Source of the DNA: Arcobacter ellisii
Lineage (GTDB): Bacteria; Campylobacterota; Campylobacteria; Campylobacterales; Arcobacteraceae
Direction of reading: 5' to 3'
Length of the DNA stretch: 64,000 nucleotides
NCBI RefSeq assembly: GCF_003544915.1
Contig: NZ_CP032097.1
Location: 620,001 to 684,000, forward strand
Below, piece after piece: positions 37,727 to 46,406 of this stretch. The first letter of the stretch is position 1; the number at the start of each line of letters is the position of its first letter. The position numbers were made by a program, and so were the translations under genes. The notes beneath the pieces are model-generated. The model ran no database searches and was not told the origin of the DNA. It saw nothing but the letters and a program-made list of their open reading frames with translations.

Positions 37727-38349
37727 TAAAAAGTAGTTTTCGCTGGAGTTAAATCTTTTAATTTAAGAAACATCATTGCTGTCATTATTGCATCGTTTAA
37801 AGCATCATGTTTACCAAGAGCAGGGATATCTAAAGTTTTTAAAATAGTATCAAATTTCAAGTCAATAAATTCATAATCACTTGATCTTTTTCTAGTTTTG
37901 AAATACAAAGATGAAACTTCAATTGTTTCATTAGGAAGTTTTATTCCAATAAAATTTTTTGTATATTTTGAAATAATTGTAACATCAAATTTTATATAAT
38001 AGCCAACAATTGGTCTTGAACCAATGAAATCTAATAGTTGATAAATTGCATCTTCTGGATTAAGGGCATTTTCTAAATCCACTTTTCTTATGTGATGAAT
38101 TTTAATAGATTCTGCATTTATATTTTTTGATGGCTTTAAAAAAACATTAAATGTTTTCCTCATCAATATCTTGTTATCTCTTATTAAAACAGCACCAATT
38201 GAAAGAATTTCATCTTTTTTAGGATTTAATCCTGTTGTTTCACAATCCAAAGAGATAAATTCATTTGGTAATGGTTCATCAAATAAAAAATCATATTTTT
38301 TATTTTTTAATCTTTTTTTATTCCAATTTCTAAAAAAATTTTCTAACAT
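37717..38349 (-). CDS. DnaQ-like DEDDh 3'-5' exonuclease, copy 2, linked to a symporter
   Basis: 210 residues. D35/E37 in SLDCETTGLNP, a middle Asp in YYIKFDVTI, and H181/D186 in HDALNDA make the DEDDh active site. It matches copy 1 (30780-31394) along its length, including spacing of the motifs. Its start codon overlaps the DUF294 stop by one base (TAATG), so the two are translationally coupled. A terminator spans its end. The target is unknown. Confidence 0.9.
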   Translation of the reverse strand: MLENFFRNWNKKRLKNKKYDFLFDEPLPNEFISLDCETTGLNPKKDEILSIGAVLIRDNKILMRKTFNVFLKPSKNINAESIKIHHIRKVDLENALNPEDAIYQLLDFIGSRPIVGYYIKFDVTIISKYTKNFIGIKLPNETIEVSSLYFKTRKRSSDYEFIDLKFDTILKTLDIPALGKHDALNDAIMTAMMFLKLKDLTPAKTTFYTN

Positions 38350-40169
38350 TATGAAATCTTATCTATTTTAAATACATAATTAATGAATTTTTTAAATTCA
38401 ATAACAATTTTGAAAGAGTCTTTTAATAAATCCCTTTCAATTTTTCCTAAACTATGTGTGTCAATTTCATTATTGATTTTTTTCCCAGCTTGAATATCTT
38501 CTAATTGAGACTTTAATCTTAATGTATTTACAACATCAAAAGCTTCCAATAATTCAGCTGCTTTGTCTTTTTCTAAGATTTTTTTCTCTTCTAAAATTTT
38601 TATTCTTTTTACAGTTGTTGTTTCTCTAATTCTTTCTCTTAAAGCTAAACTTCTAATTCCTTGAACGATTGGAAAAACAGCTGCTTTTTTAATATCAATA
38701 AAGTGTGTTTTTGTCATAAAATTAGAAATTGTTGTTGGTGTATCAAAAGCAAGTGTTGCCCTTGCAAAATATGCCATAAATACGTCTTTATCGTGAAGTT
38801 TATTAAATAAATTATCTTTTAAATTAATTAATAACTCTTTATCTCCTGCAACTGCAAATGAATCAAAGAATATTGCTAAATCCATATAATTTTGCATATC
38901 AGGAGCTTCTATCCATCTTACTGTTTCAGCTTTATACTCTTTTACATTTTTGCACCAAAATGGATTTGAAACCATAATATTACCTTCACAAGGAGGATAA
39001 CCAAAGTCTATTAAGTGTTTAGTTATTTCTTGCATATAAGGTCTATATTGTTCAACATCAACATCATCTCTTACAACTAAAGCATTATCTTGGTCAGTTT
39101 TTATAATCTGTTCATTTCTTCCTTCACTTCCCATTACAATCAGACAAGCATCATTTCTTAACTCTTTTGGTAAAACTAGGTTATAAAGTTTTTGATAAAC
39201 TTTTGTATTTAATTGACCAATTAGATTTGAAATATGATTTACTTTTACACCTTTTGCGTGTAAACTTTTTATGATATTAATTAAATCTTTACTTGCAGAT
39301 TTTAAGTCCTCAACATTTTTAGCTTTTTTGATTTTTGAATCTACAACATAACTGTGATTTGCAAAATGTGAAAGAACATCAATTTGTTCTAATATTCCTA
39401 TCATTTCACCTTTACTATTTGTTACACCAATTCTTTTTATATTCTTTTTGATTAATATTGTAAGAGCTTCAAATAAATAGTCATCATTATTTACAGTTAG
39501 AAGAGGGAAAATAGCAATACTTTCTACTGGAATATCTAAATCTCTACCCTCTAATAATACTTTTACTTTTAAAAGTGAATCTGTAATAATTCCATATTCA
39601 CCAGATGCTTTTTTTATAATTATTGTTGAAGTTTTATACTCCATTGATTTTTGAATTGCATCAATTAATTTTGTATTTTCTTCAACTATACAAGCTTCAT
39701 GAATTAAAGTATCTTCAACTTTTGCAATCATAAATGACGAGAGTTGAGAAGTGTACTCTTTATCTTTTAGTGATTGAATTTTATTTACTAAATCTTTTAG
39801 AAAATAGTCTTTGAATTGTTGATTTTTTTCAATTAAATTAAGAAAAGTATTCTTTTCAATTTCATAACAAATTAGTTCTTCATTTACTCTAAATGTGTTA
39901 GAACATTTTCCATAAATCAAAGAGTTTGAATCAAAAGAATCTTCACTTTCATAATCCATAACAACAACATTATCAGCAGAGTACTCATAAACTGAACCTT
40001 TTATAATAATAAAAAAATGATTAGGAATTTTTTCTGGACTAATTAATATCGTATCTTTAGGATAATAAGCGATATCCATATGTTGAATACATAAAGACAT
40101 TTGTCCTGGAGTTAAAACTTGAAAAGGATGAATATTTGAAAGAAAAGCCTCTTGATCTTGTATACTCAT
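38349..40169 (-). CDS. cNMP-binding/CBS/DUF294 nucleotidyltransferase-like protein, copy 2
   Basis: 606 residues, same layout as copy 1: cyclic-nucleotide-binding-like domain (about 15-125), CBS pair (about 155-270), nucleotidyltransferase core with GSEGRNEQ at 347-355 and D359xD361 in KTDQDNALVV, then DUF294_C. Both acidic residues needed for two-metal catalysis are kept, so the enzyme is likely active. The N-terminal sensor halves of the two copies differ much more than the catalytic halves, which suggests they answer to different signals. It lies behind the VC_2705-type symporter, separated by a strong terminator. Confidence 0.88.
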   Translation of the reverse strand: MSIQDQEAFLSNIHPFQVLTPGQMSLCIQHMDIAYYPKDTILISPEKIPNHFFIIIKGSVYEYSADNVVVMDYESEDSFDSNSLIYGKCSNTFRVNEELICYEIEKNTFLNLIEKNQQFKDYFLKDLVNKIQSLKDKEYTSQLSSFMIAKVEDTLIHEACIVEENTKLIDAIQKSMEYKTSTIIIKKASGEYGIITDSLLKVKVLLEGRDLDIPVESIAIFPLLTVNNDDYLFEALTILIKKNIKRIGVTNSKGEMIGILEQIDVLSHFANHSYVVDSKIKKAKNVEDLKSASKDLINIIKSLHAKGVKVNHISNLIGQLNTKVYQKLYNLVLPKELRNDACLIVMGSEGRNEQIIKTDQDNALVVRDDVDVEQYRPYMQEITKHLIDFGYPPCEGNIMVSNPFWCKNVKEYKAETVRWIEAPDMQNYMDLAIFFDSFAVAGDKELLINLKDNLFNKLHDKDVFMAYFARATLAFDTPTTISNFMTKTHFIDIKKAAVFPIVQGIRSLALRERIRETTTVKRIKILEEKKILEKDKAAELLEAFDVVNTLRLKSQLEDIQAGKKINNEIDTHSLGKIERDLLKDSFKIVIEFKKFINYVFKIDKIS

Positions 40170-40232
40170 TTATTTCCTTTAATAATAATATTTTTTTAAA
40201 TTAAAGTATTATTTTAATTTAAAAAAATACTA

Positions 40233-40258
40233 AAAGTATACCTTTGAAGGTATACTTT
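40233..40258 (-). terminator. Strong terminator after the VC_2705-type symporter
   Basis: Perfect 12-bp stem AAAGTATACCTT/AAGGTATACTTT (40233-40244 and 40247-40258), followed on the minus strand by TAGTATTTTTTT, 7 nt after the symporter stop. Confidence 0.85.
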
Positions 40259-40265
40259 ATAGTTT

Positions 40266-42162
40266 TTAGTGATCTAACGCTTCACCAGCACCAGAAGGAA
40301 TTCTGATTCTCTCAACTAATTCTTGAATTTCAGTTGGAGGTGGAGGAGTCATTCTTGATACAATTAAAGCAACAATTAAGTGTAAAATAGTACCAATAGT
40401 TCCAATTCCAGTTGGGTCAATTCCAAATAGATAGTTTTCTTTTAATCCACCCCATGAATACGAAGTAAACAATATATCCAAATGTGAAGATTAATCCAAC
40501 TAAAATACCTGCAATCGCACCTTCTTTATTCATTCTCTTATCAAATACCCCAAGGATAATTGTAGGGAAGAATGCAGCAGCTGCTAAACCAAATGCAAAA
40601 GCAACAACTTGTGCAACGAAACCTGGAGGGTTAATTCCTAAATATCCTGCAATAACGATTGCAACGATAGCTGAAATTCTTGCCCACATTAACTCTGTTT
40701 TTTCATTTAATGTAGATTTACCAGTTGCTTTATCTTTAAAGATAACTTGTCCCATTAAATCGTGTGAAATAGCTGACGCAATTACAAGTAATAATCCAGC
40801 TGCTGTTGATAATGCTGCTGCTAAACCTCCAGCTGCGATAAATGCGATAACCCAGTTTGGTAAGTTTGCAATCTCAGGGTTTGCAAGAACCATAATGTCA
40901 TTATCAACATAGATTTCATTAGCAATTCCATTACCTTTTGCTAATTCTTTCTCATCAGCTGCACCTTTAGCATTAGTACTTAACTTATGTCCATCTTCTG
41001 CTCTTTTATCTCCATCGTATGCAGGTTTTCCACCTTTACCATCAAATGCAGCTCCAGAAGCATATTGGATTTTACCATCACCATTTCTATCATTCCATGC
41101 TAATAATCCACCATTTTCCCAAGTAGCAAACCATTTACCATTATTTGATGTTCCATCAATATGTTTTGCTTCACCATTTACAAATGCAGAATACTCAACA
41201 TTTTGTACATTTTTAATTAAGTTGATTCTTGAGAAAGAAGCAACAGAAGAAATAGTTGTATACATAATAGCAATGAATACTAAAGCCCATCCAGCAGATA
41301 CTCTTGCATCTTTTACTGTTGGAACTGTAAAGAATCTAACGATAACGTGAGGAAGACCAGCTGTTCCTAACATTAAAGCAGTTGTTAACATAAATACATT
41401 CCATAAGTTACCTGGCTCAGTATAAGGTTTAAATCCTAAATCAAGTAAAGATTGATCTAGTGCATGTAAAAGGTAAGTTCCTTCAGGAATTACTTGTACA
41501 CCTGTACTAAATGCAAACGTAGTTGTTGCAAAAATACCTAATTGAGGTAAGAATGTATCAGTTACTTGTAATGATAAGAAAATTGCTGGAATTGTATAAG
41601 CAAAAATCATTACAACATATTGTGCAACTTGAGTATACGTAATACCTTTCATACCACCAAGAACAGAGTAGAAGAATACAATTGCCATACCAATAATAAC
41701 ACCTGTATTTACATCAACTTGTAAGAATCTTGAGAATACGATACCAACACCTCTCATTTGTCCTGCAACATAAGTAAATGAAACGAAAATTACACCAATA
41801 ACAGCAACAAGTCTAGCTGTATCAGAATAGTATCTATCACCTACGAAATCTGGAACAGTAAATTTACCAAATTTTCTTAAATAAGGAGCAAGTAACATTG
41901 CAAGTAGAACGTATCCACCAGTCCATCCCATTAAATAAGCAGCTCCATCACTTCCTTTGAAAGCAATAATACCTGCAAGTGAGATAAATGACGCAGCAGA
42001 CATCCAGTCAGCAGCAGTTGCCATACCATTTGCAACAGGGTGAACTCCACCACCAGCAACATAGAAATCTTTAGTTGATCCAGCTTTTGCCCACAATGCA
42101 ATACCTATATAAATTGCGAAAGAAACACCTACGAATAGATAAATTAATGTTTGTAATTCCAT
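40266..42162 (-). pseudogene. VC_2705-type sodium:solute symporter, interrupted by a one-base frameshift near its 3' end
   Basis: One protein is split over two frames. From 42162 a 581-residue frame codes an SSS-family symporter ([41 protein letters not shown], a long polar loop with DNDIMVLANPEI typical of the VC_2705 family) but ends in unrelated residues WIKRKLSIWN at 40417. The proper C terminus, GLKENYLFGIDPTGIGTIG to IRIPSGAGEALDH, continues in another frame and ends at 40266. The shift lies at a CCCC run (+ strand 40450-40453); one C fewer restores a full protein of about 635 residues. It may be a sequencing error, a phase-variable site or true loss. The neighbour DUF4212 gene is its usual partner. 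Confidence 0.88.
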
Positions 42163-42174
42163 TTTCTATTCTCC

Positions 42175-42429
42175 CTATTCATTTACGCCATATTTCTCAT
42201 CAATTCCTGTCATTACTTTTACGTAAACAAAAATTAAGATAACAAATATATAAATTGCACCTTGTTGTGCAAACCAGTAACCTAATTTAACTCCACTAAT
42301 CTCAATAGTGTTTAGTTCGTTAATAAATAAAATTCCACAACCAAAAGAAACTAGAAACCAAACTACAAGTAATTTGATAATCATAGAAATATTTTCTTTC
42401 CAGTATGCTTGTGCTTTTTCTGGACTCAT
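42175..42429 (-). CDS. DUF4212 small subunit of a sodium:solute symporter
   Basis: 84 residues from the ATG at 42429, which has AGGAG eight bases upstream; a longer frame to 42462 lacks such a site. Two transmembrane segments (about 16-38 and 50-72) and the AYWKENISMI start are characteristic of DUF4212 proteins, which occur next to VC_2705-type symporters in the way YjcH occurs next to ActP. It lies 12 nt before the symporter start. Its function is inferred from that constant pairing. Confidence 0.88.
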   Translation of the reverse strand: MSPEKAQAYWKENISMIIKLLVVWFLVSFGCGILFINELNTIEISGVKLGYWFAQQGAIYIFVILIFVYVKVMTGIDEKYGVNE

Positions 42430-42604
42430 CTTAGCTCTCCTTTTTGAATTTTTATCAAACAAATTAATGTCAAATAATTAACAATGAAACTATAACAATT
42501 ATGAATAGCAAAAAGGTAGCAATTAATTTTTTTTTGGAAAATTTAATTATTTTTGAGAAAAGAGTTAGACTCAAATCTAAGATAAGAGCCTAAATATAGT
42601 GCTT

Positions 42605-43267
42605 TTATACAGAATAATATCTGTCTATTTTATAACCAAGACCTCTAATATTTTTTATAAAATCTTCTTTTAATGCTTTTTTTAATCTTGAAATTTCAGC
42701 TCTAATTGTTGGGTTATCAATATTTTCTCCATCCCATATATCAATTCTGAATCTTTCAAAATCAACAATCATATTGATATTTAATGCTAGAATATGGATG
42801 ATTTCTAACTGTTTTTTTGTTAGATTTTGTGGTTCACCATTAAAATATAAAGTTTGTTTATCTTTTGAGTAAGAATAGTTTTCTGAAAATCTAATATGTG
42901 AAGTGTTATTTTGTTCTTTTTTTAGAATTTGATTTATTTTGATACCTAATTCACCTAAATGAAAAGGTTTTTTTATATATTCTCGACATCCTAAATCATA
43001 TGCTTTAGAAATATCTTCAATATCAATCAATGCAGAAATAAAAATAGTTGGAATATAGATTTTTTTGCTATTTAATTCACTTAAAATCTCAAAACCATCT
43101 TTTGTAGGAACATTTATATCTAACACAAGTAAATCATATGAACTATTTATATTATCAAGAACTTCTTGTCCATCTGAAAAACTTTCAACCATATGACCTA
43201 TATTTCTTAAATATTCACTTATTGCATTATTTAGCATTAATTCATCTTCAAGCAGTAGTATCTTCAT
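42605..43267 (-). CDS. OmpR-family response regulator, probable regulator of the symporter block
   Basis: 220 residues. Receiver domain with acidic pocket LLEDE and phospho-acceptor D50 (LLVLDINVPTKDG), then a winged-helix DNA-binding domain ending RGLGYKI. Its start lies inside the last 20 nt of the kinase gene, so the two form a translationally coupled pair. The 175-nt gap to the DUF4212 gene would hold the promoter it most likely controls. Regulation of acetate uptake is inferred from position only. Confidence 0.92.
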   Translation of the reverse strand: MKILLLEDELMLNNAISEYLRNIGHMVESFSDGQEVLDNINSSYDLLVLDINVPTKDGFEILSELNSKKIYIPTIFISALIDIEDISKAYDLGCREYIKKPFHLGELGIKINQILKKEQNNTSHIRFSENYSYSKDKQTLYFNGEPQNLTKKQLEIIHILALNINMIVDFERFRIDIWDGENIDNPTIRAEISRLKKALKEDFIKNIRGLGYKIDRYYSV

Positions 43268-44831
43268 TTATTTTAAACCTATAAGTAAATTTTGTCTCTT
43301 TTTCATTTGAATTAAGATTGATTATAACTAAATTTTTATCACATATATCTTTTACGATTTTTAAGCCTAATCCAAAACCACCTCGGGCTGAATTTTCTCT
43401 ATAAAAATCATCAAATATTTTTTCTGTATCTTCTATTTTTTTAGAGTTTGTTGTTACTGAAAACTCTATTTCATCATCATTTAAATAATACAATTTTACA
43501 AAAATTGCAGATTGGGCAAATGAGTATTTAATTGCATTTGAAAGATTATTATCAATTATCCTTTGAAGCTCTGTAACATTAAATTTTATATATAAATCAT
43601 CTTCAATACTATTTATAAAATATAAAGAGTTTGATTTTGCAATTTCATCAAAAAAATCTAATCTATTTTTTAAAATATTAGTAAAATCCAAATACTCTTT
43701 TTCATAAATTACTCTATCTTTTTTTATTAAATATGATAAATCATCATAAATATATTGAATGATTTTTGAACCTGATTCAATATTTGTAATATATTTGTTA
43801 TTTGGAATTTTCATTTTAAGTAAATCAATATTTGTTCTTATAATTGATAAAGGTGTATTTATTTCGTGAACTGAATTTTTTATAAATTTTTTTTGAGATT
43901 CAATCAAGTTGGTTAATTCTTTTGTTTTTTCATTTACTTTGTATTCAAGATTTTTATTTAAATCTTCAAGCATATGAGTTTTTAATTTTATATTATTCAT
44001 TGCATCTGTTGCATAATTAGCAATTACTTTAAATTCCCCAAAAATAATTCTATTTTGATTAATAGGTTCATCATTTTTTTGTGATTCTTTAAAATATTTT
44101 CCTATCTCTTTTACGTCATTAACAATTAGTATGGTTGCATTTTTATATATAAAAATAGAGTAAAGAATTAACATAACTGTTAAAGAAGTAATTTGAAGAG
44201 TATAGTTTGATATTTTTTGATTGTATTCTTCTTCTTTTAAGTGTACTAATTTATCAATTTCATCTAAATATACACCTTTTCCAATTGACCAATTCCAAGC
44301 ATTATAAGATTTTGCATATGATACTTTATTGGTTTCTTTATTTATCTCTGGTTTAAACCAAACATAATCAACATAACCACCAAACTCTTTTTTAGAAGTG
44401 TTTATCAATTCTTTAATAACTTCTTTTCCCTTTGAATCAACAACATTTAAAAAGTTTTTACCAATATTTCCTTTTGAAACAGAATTTTGTATTACAGTAC
44501 CATTAAAATTGTATATAAAAATATATTCATTTGGATTATCTCCAATTCTTAGTTTCTCAATGGCTTCAATAACTTCTTTTTGGATAGTTTCTAAAGGCTT
44601 TTTATCTTTGTTTTGGTTGTAATAATAATCAATAAAATTAATTACATAGTTAACTTGATTTTTAATCAAAGTTTTTTGACTATTAGTATAATCATTTTTT
44701 AAAGTGTGTATTTTTTCTTGTAATTCTTCGTGAGCATTATTTATGATGATAAAAGTAAAAAAAGATATTAGAATAATAATAAATAAAATACTATATACGA
44801 TGAGATGATATAAACTTTTTGCTTTTAACAT
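43248..44831 (-). CDS. Cache-domain sensor histidine kinase
   Basis: 527 residues. A membrane segment at about 10-30, a periplasmic single-Cache domain (about 40-205, with FIYNFNGTV and SYAKSYNAWNWSIGKG), a second segment at about 213-238, then a coiled linker and the kinase core: phospho-acceptor H322 in VHEINTPLS and an ATP-binding domain ending GGFGLGLKIVKDIC. Cache domains of this type bind small organic acids in many kinases and chemoreceptors, which suits a sensor of acetate or related acids beside three symporters. The ligand is not shown. Confidence 0.9.
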   Translation of the reverse strand: MLKAKSLYHLIVYSILFIIILISFFTFIIINNAHEELQEKIHTLKNDYTNSQKTLIKNQVNYVINFIDYYYNQNKDKKPLETIQKEVIEAIEKLRIGDNPNEYIFIYNFNGTVIQNSVSKGNIGKNFLNVVDSKGKEVIKELINTSKKEFGGYVDYVWFKPEINKETNKVSYAKSYNAWNWSIGKGVYLDEIDKLVHLKEEEYNQKISNYTLQITSLTVMLILYSIFIYKNATILIVNDVKEIGKYFKESQKNDEPINQNRIIFGEFKVIANYATDAMNNIKLKTHMLEDLNKNLEYKVNEKTKELTNLIESQKKFIKNSVHEINTPLSIIRTNIDLLKMKIPNNKYITNIESGSKIIQYIYDDLSYLIKKDRVIYEKEYLDFTNILKNRLDFFDEIAKSNSLYFINSIEDDLYIKFNVTELQRIIDNNLSNAIKYSFAQSAIFVKLYYLNDDEIEFSVTTNSKKIEDTEKIFDDFYRENSARGGFGLGLKIVKDICDKNLVIINLNSNEKETKFTYRFKINEDTTA

Positions 44832-44917
44832 AACTTAGACTACCTTTGTGCAATTAAATGGTTGATATGGTATCTAGTTTTTTATAATAAGAATCTTTTT
44901 TTAGATTATATTTCAAG

Positions 44918-44994
44918 TGGCGCGGCTGACGAGACTCGAACTCGCGACCTCCTGCGTGACAGGCAGGCATTCTAACCAACTAAACTACAGCCGC
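44918..44994 (-). tRNA. tRNA-Asp (GTC), copy 1
   Basis: Reads on the minus strand with acceptor GCGGCTG/CAGCCGC, anticodon loop CTGTCAC (GTC), TTCGAGTC T-loop and encoded CCA. Identical to the copy at 45305-45381. It is the last tRNA of the operon. Confidence 0.97.
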
Positions 44995-45015
44995 ACTTGG
45001 AAATATATAAAGAAG

Positions 45016-45091
45016 TGGTGGTCGATATAAGACTCGAACTTATGACATCTACCTTGTAAGGGTAGCGCTCTACCAACTGAGCTAATCGACC
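45016..45091 (-). tRNA. tRNA-Val (TAC), copy 1
   Basis: Minus strand, acceptor GGTCGAT/ATCGACC, anticodon loop CTTACAA (TAC), encoded CCA. Identical to 45446-45521. Confidence 0.97.
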
Positions 45092-45110
45092 GTTTGTTGC
45101 ATATTTGGCT

Positions 45111-45185
45111 TGGTGACCCCTAGGGGATTCGAACCCCTGTGGCATGGATGAAAACCATGAATCCTAACCGTTAGATGAAGGGGCC
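45111..45185 (-). tRNA. tRNA-Glu (TTC), copy 1
   Basis: Minus strand, acceptor GGCCCCT/AGGGGTC, anticodon loop TTTTCAT (TTC), encoded CCA. Identical to 45541-45615. A likely MnmA substrate. Confidence 0.97.
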
Positions 45186-45208
45186 AAGATTATGCAACAA
45201 TGTAAAAG

Positions 45209-45284
45209 TGGTGACCCGTGATGGATTCGAACCATCGGCCCCCTCATTAAAAGTGAGATGCTCTACCGGCTGAGCTAACGGGTC
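45209..45284 (-). tRNA. tRNA-Lys (TTT), copy 1
   Basis: Minus strand, acceptor GACCCGT/ACGGGTC, anticodon loop CTTTTAA (TTT), encoded CCA. Identical to 45639-45714. A likely MnmA substrate. Confidence 0.97.
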
Positions 45285-45304
45285 ACATAAATAAACAATA
45301 AAAG

Positions 45305-45381
45305 TGGCGCGGCTGACGAGACTCGAACTCGCGACCTCCTGCGTGACAGGCAGGCATTCTAACCAACTAAACTACAGCCGC
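45305..45381 (-). tRNA. tRNA-Asp (GTC), copy 2
   Basis: Same sequence as 44918-44994, with encoded CCA. The spacer to the next tRNA-Val (45382-45445) is longer and unlike that of copy 1, the only real difference between the two repeat units. Confidence 0.97.
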
Positions 45382-45445
45382 ACTTTATAAACAAAGTCAC
45401 AATAAAATAAAAATCCTATACTAACTGTATTTTTAGATTTTTAAG

Positions 45446-45521
45446 TGGTGGTCGATATAAGACTCGAACTTATGACATCTACCTTGTAAGGGTAGCGCTC
45501 TACCAACTGAGCTAATCGACC
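45446..45521 (-). tRNA. tRNA-Val (TAC), copy 2
   Basis: Same sequence as 45016-45091, with encoded CCA. Confidence 0.97.
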
Positions 45522-45540
45522 GTTTGTTGCATATTTGGCT

Positions 45541-45615
45541 TGGTGACCCCTAGGGGATTCGAACCCCTGTGGCATGGATGAAAACCATGAATCCTAACCG
45601 TTAGATGAAGGGGCC
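45541..45615 (-). tRNA. tRNA-Glu (TTC), copy 2
   Basis: Same sequence as 45111-45185, with encoded CCA and the same flanking spacers. Confidence 0.97.
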
Positions 45616-45638
45616 AAGATTATGCAACAATGTAAAAG

Positions 45639-45714
45639 TGGTGACCCGTGATGGATTCGAACCATCGGCCCCCTCATTAAAAGTGAGATGCTCTACCGGC
45701 TGAGCTAACGGGTC
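45639..45714 (-). tRNA. tRNA-Lys (TTT), copy 2, first tRNA of the operon
   Basis: Same sequence as 45209-45284, with encoded CCA. It is the first tRNA after the promoter at 45761-45789. A small hairpin (arms 45731-45737 and 45744-45750) lies in the leader just before it. Confidence 0.97.
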
Positions 45715-45760
45715 ACATATTTTGTCCTTCTTTAAGTTGTTCTACTTAAATTGGACTGGA

Positions 45761-45789
45761 ATTATAGTGCAAAACATTTTATTTGTCAA
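45761..45789 (-). promoter_or_regulatory. Perfect sigma70 promoter of the tRNA operon
   Basis: On the minus strand TTGACA (45784-45789) and TATAAT (45761-45766) are both exact consensus hexamers with a 17-nt spacer. The -35 box lies inside the last codons of cinA. Expected transcription start is near 45754. Confidence 0.9.
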
Positions 45790-46285
45790 GAGTTTTTTGA
45801 ATAAATTTTGAAATTTCTTTTAAAGATGTTTTTGCAGCTTGTATTTGCACTTCTTCTCTTGAACCTTTAAAGTGGTACATATTAACGATTTTATGGTTGT
45901 TTGAGTCACTTATTCCAATAACAACTGTACCTACAGGTTTATTTTTTGTTTTACCAGTTGGACCTGCAATTCCTGAGATAGCTATTGCAAAATCTGCATT
46001 AAATTTTTTAATTACTCCATCTAACATCTCATTTACAACTTCAATACTAACTGCACCAAATGTTTCTAAAGTTTCATTTTTTACATTTAATTCTTGATTT
46101 TTTATTTTATTTGAGTATGTAACTATGCTTCCATTAAAAATATCAGATGAGCCAGAGATTTTTGTAATTAAACTTGCAACTAAACCTCCTGTACAAGATT
46201 CAGCAGTTGTAATAGTTTTATTATATGTTCTTAAAAGTTCTTGTAGCTTTATCATATCATTTTCATTAAATATATCTTCATACAT
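45779..46285 (-). CDS. CinA-family nicotinamide-nucleotide amidohydrolase (PncC-type)
   Basis: 168 residues, only the C-terminal CinA domain without the N-terminal molybdopterin-binding part. TTAESCTGGLVAS near 25-37, NGSIVTYSNKIK and GIAGPTG are the family motifs, with the Ser of AESCTGG as likely nucleophile. Members deamidate NMN in NAD recycling. Its 3' end carries the -35 box of the tRNA promoter, so transcription of the two is linked physically. Confidence 0.92.
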   Translation of the reverse strand: MYEDIFNENDMIKLQELLRTYNKTITTAESCTGGLVASLITKISGSSDIFNGSIVTYSNKIKNQELNVKNETLETFGAVSIEVVNEMLDGVIKKFNADFAIAISGIAGPTGKTKNKPVGTVVIGISDSNNHKIVNMYHFKGSREEVQIQAAKTSLKEISKFIQKTLDK

Positions 46286-46373
46286 AACTTTTCCTTTGTA
46301 AAGTAATTATTTGATGTATTTTAATGATTATAAGATTAAATAGGGATAATTATAAGAATATAGAAGAAATTAA

Positions 46374-46393
46374 TAGAAGAAAAAATTCTTCTA
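46374..46393 (-). terminator. Hairpin after mqo
   Basis: TAGAAGAA/TTCTTCTA stem (46374-46381, 46386-46393), 4-nt loop, 13 nt after the mqo stop, followed on the minus strand by TTAATTTC. Moderate. Confidence 0.55.
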
Positions 46394-46406
46394 CTAATTA
46401 TATAGA

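Noticed and set aside
30780-40169. Repeated DUF294-exonuclease and actP blocks as a mobile element
   Set aside because: No transposase, terminal repeats or target duplication are visible; the copies have diverged throughout, so old gene duplication is simpler.
40417-40481. Separate 71-residue gene at 40266-40481
   Set aside because: Its sequence is the natural C terminus of the symporter in another frame; it is a frameshift product and not an independent gene.
40484-40912. 142-residue frame on the + strand
   Set aside because: It is antisense to the symporter, has low-complexity composition and no ribosome binding site.
44918-45714. Phage attachment site at the tRNA cluster
   Set aside because: No integrase or partial tRNA copy is next to it; the repeated tRNAs are whole genes with their own CCA ends.
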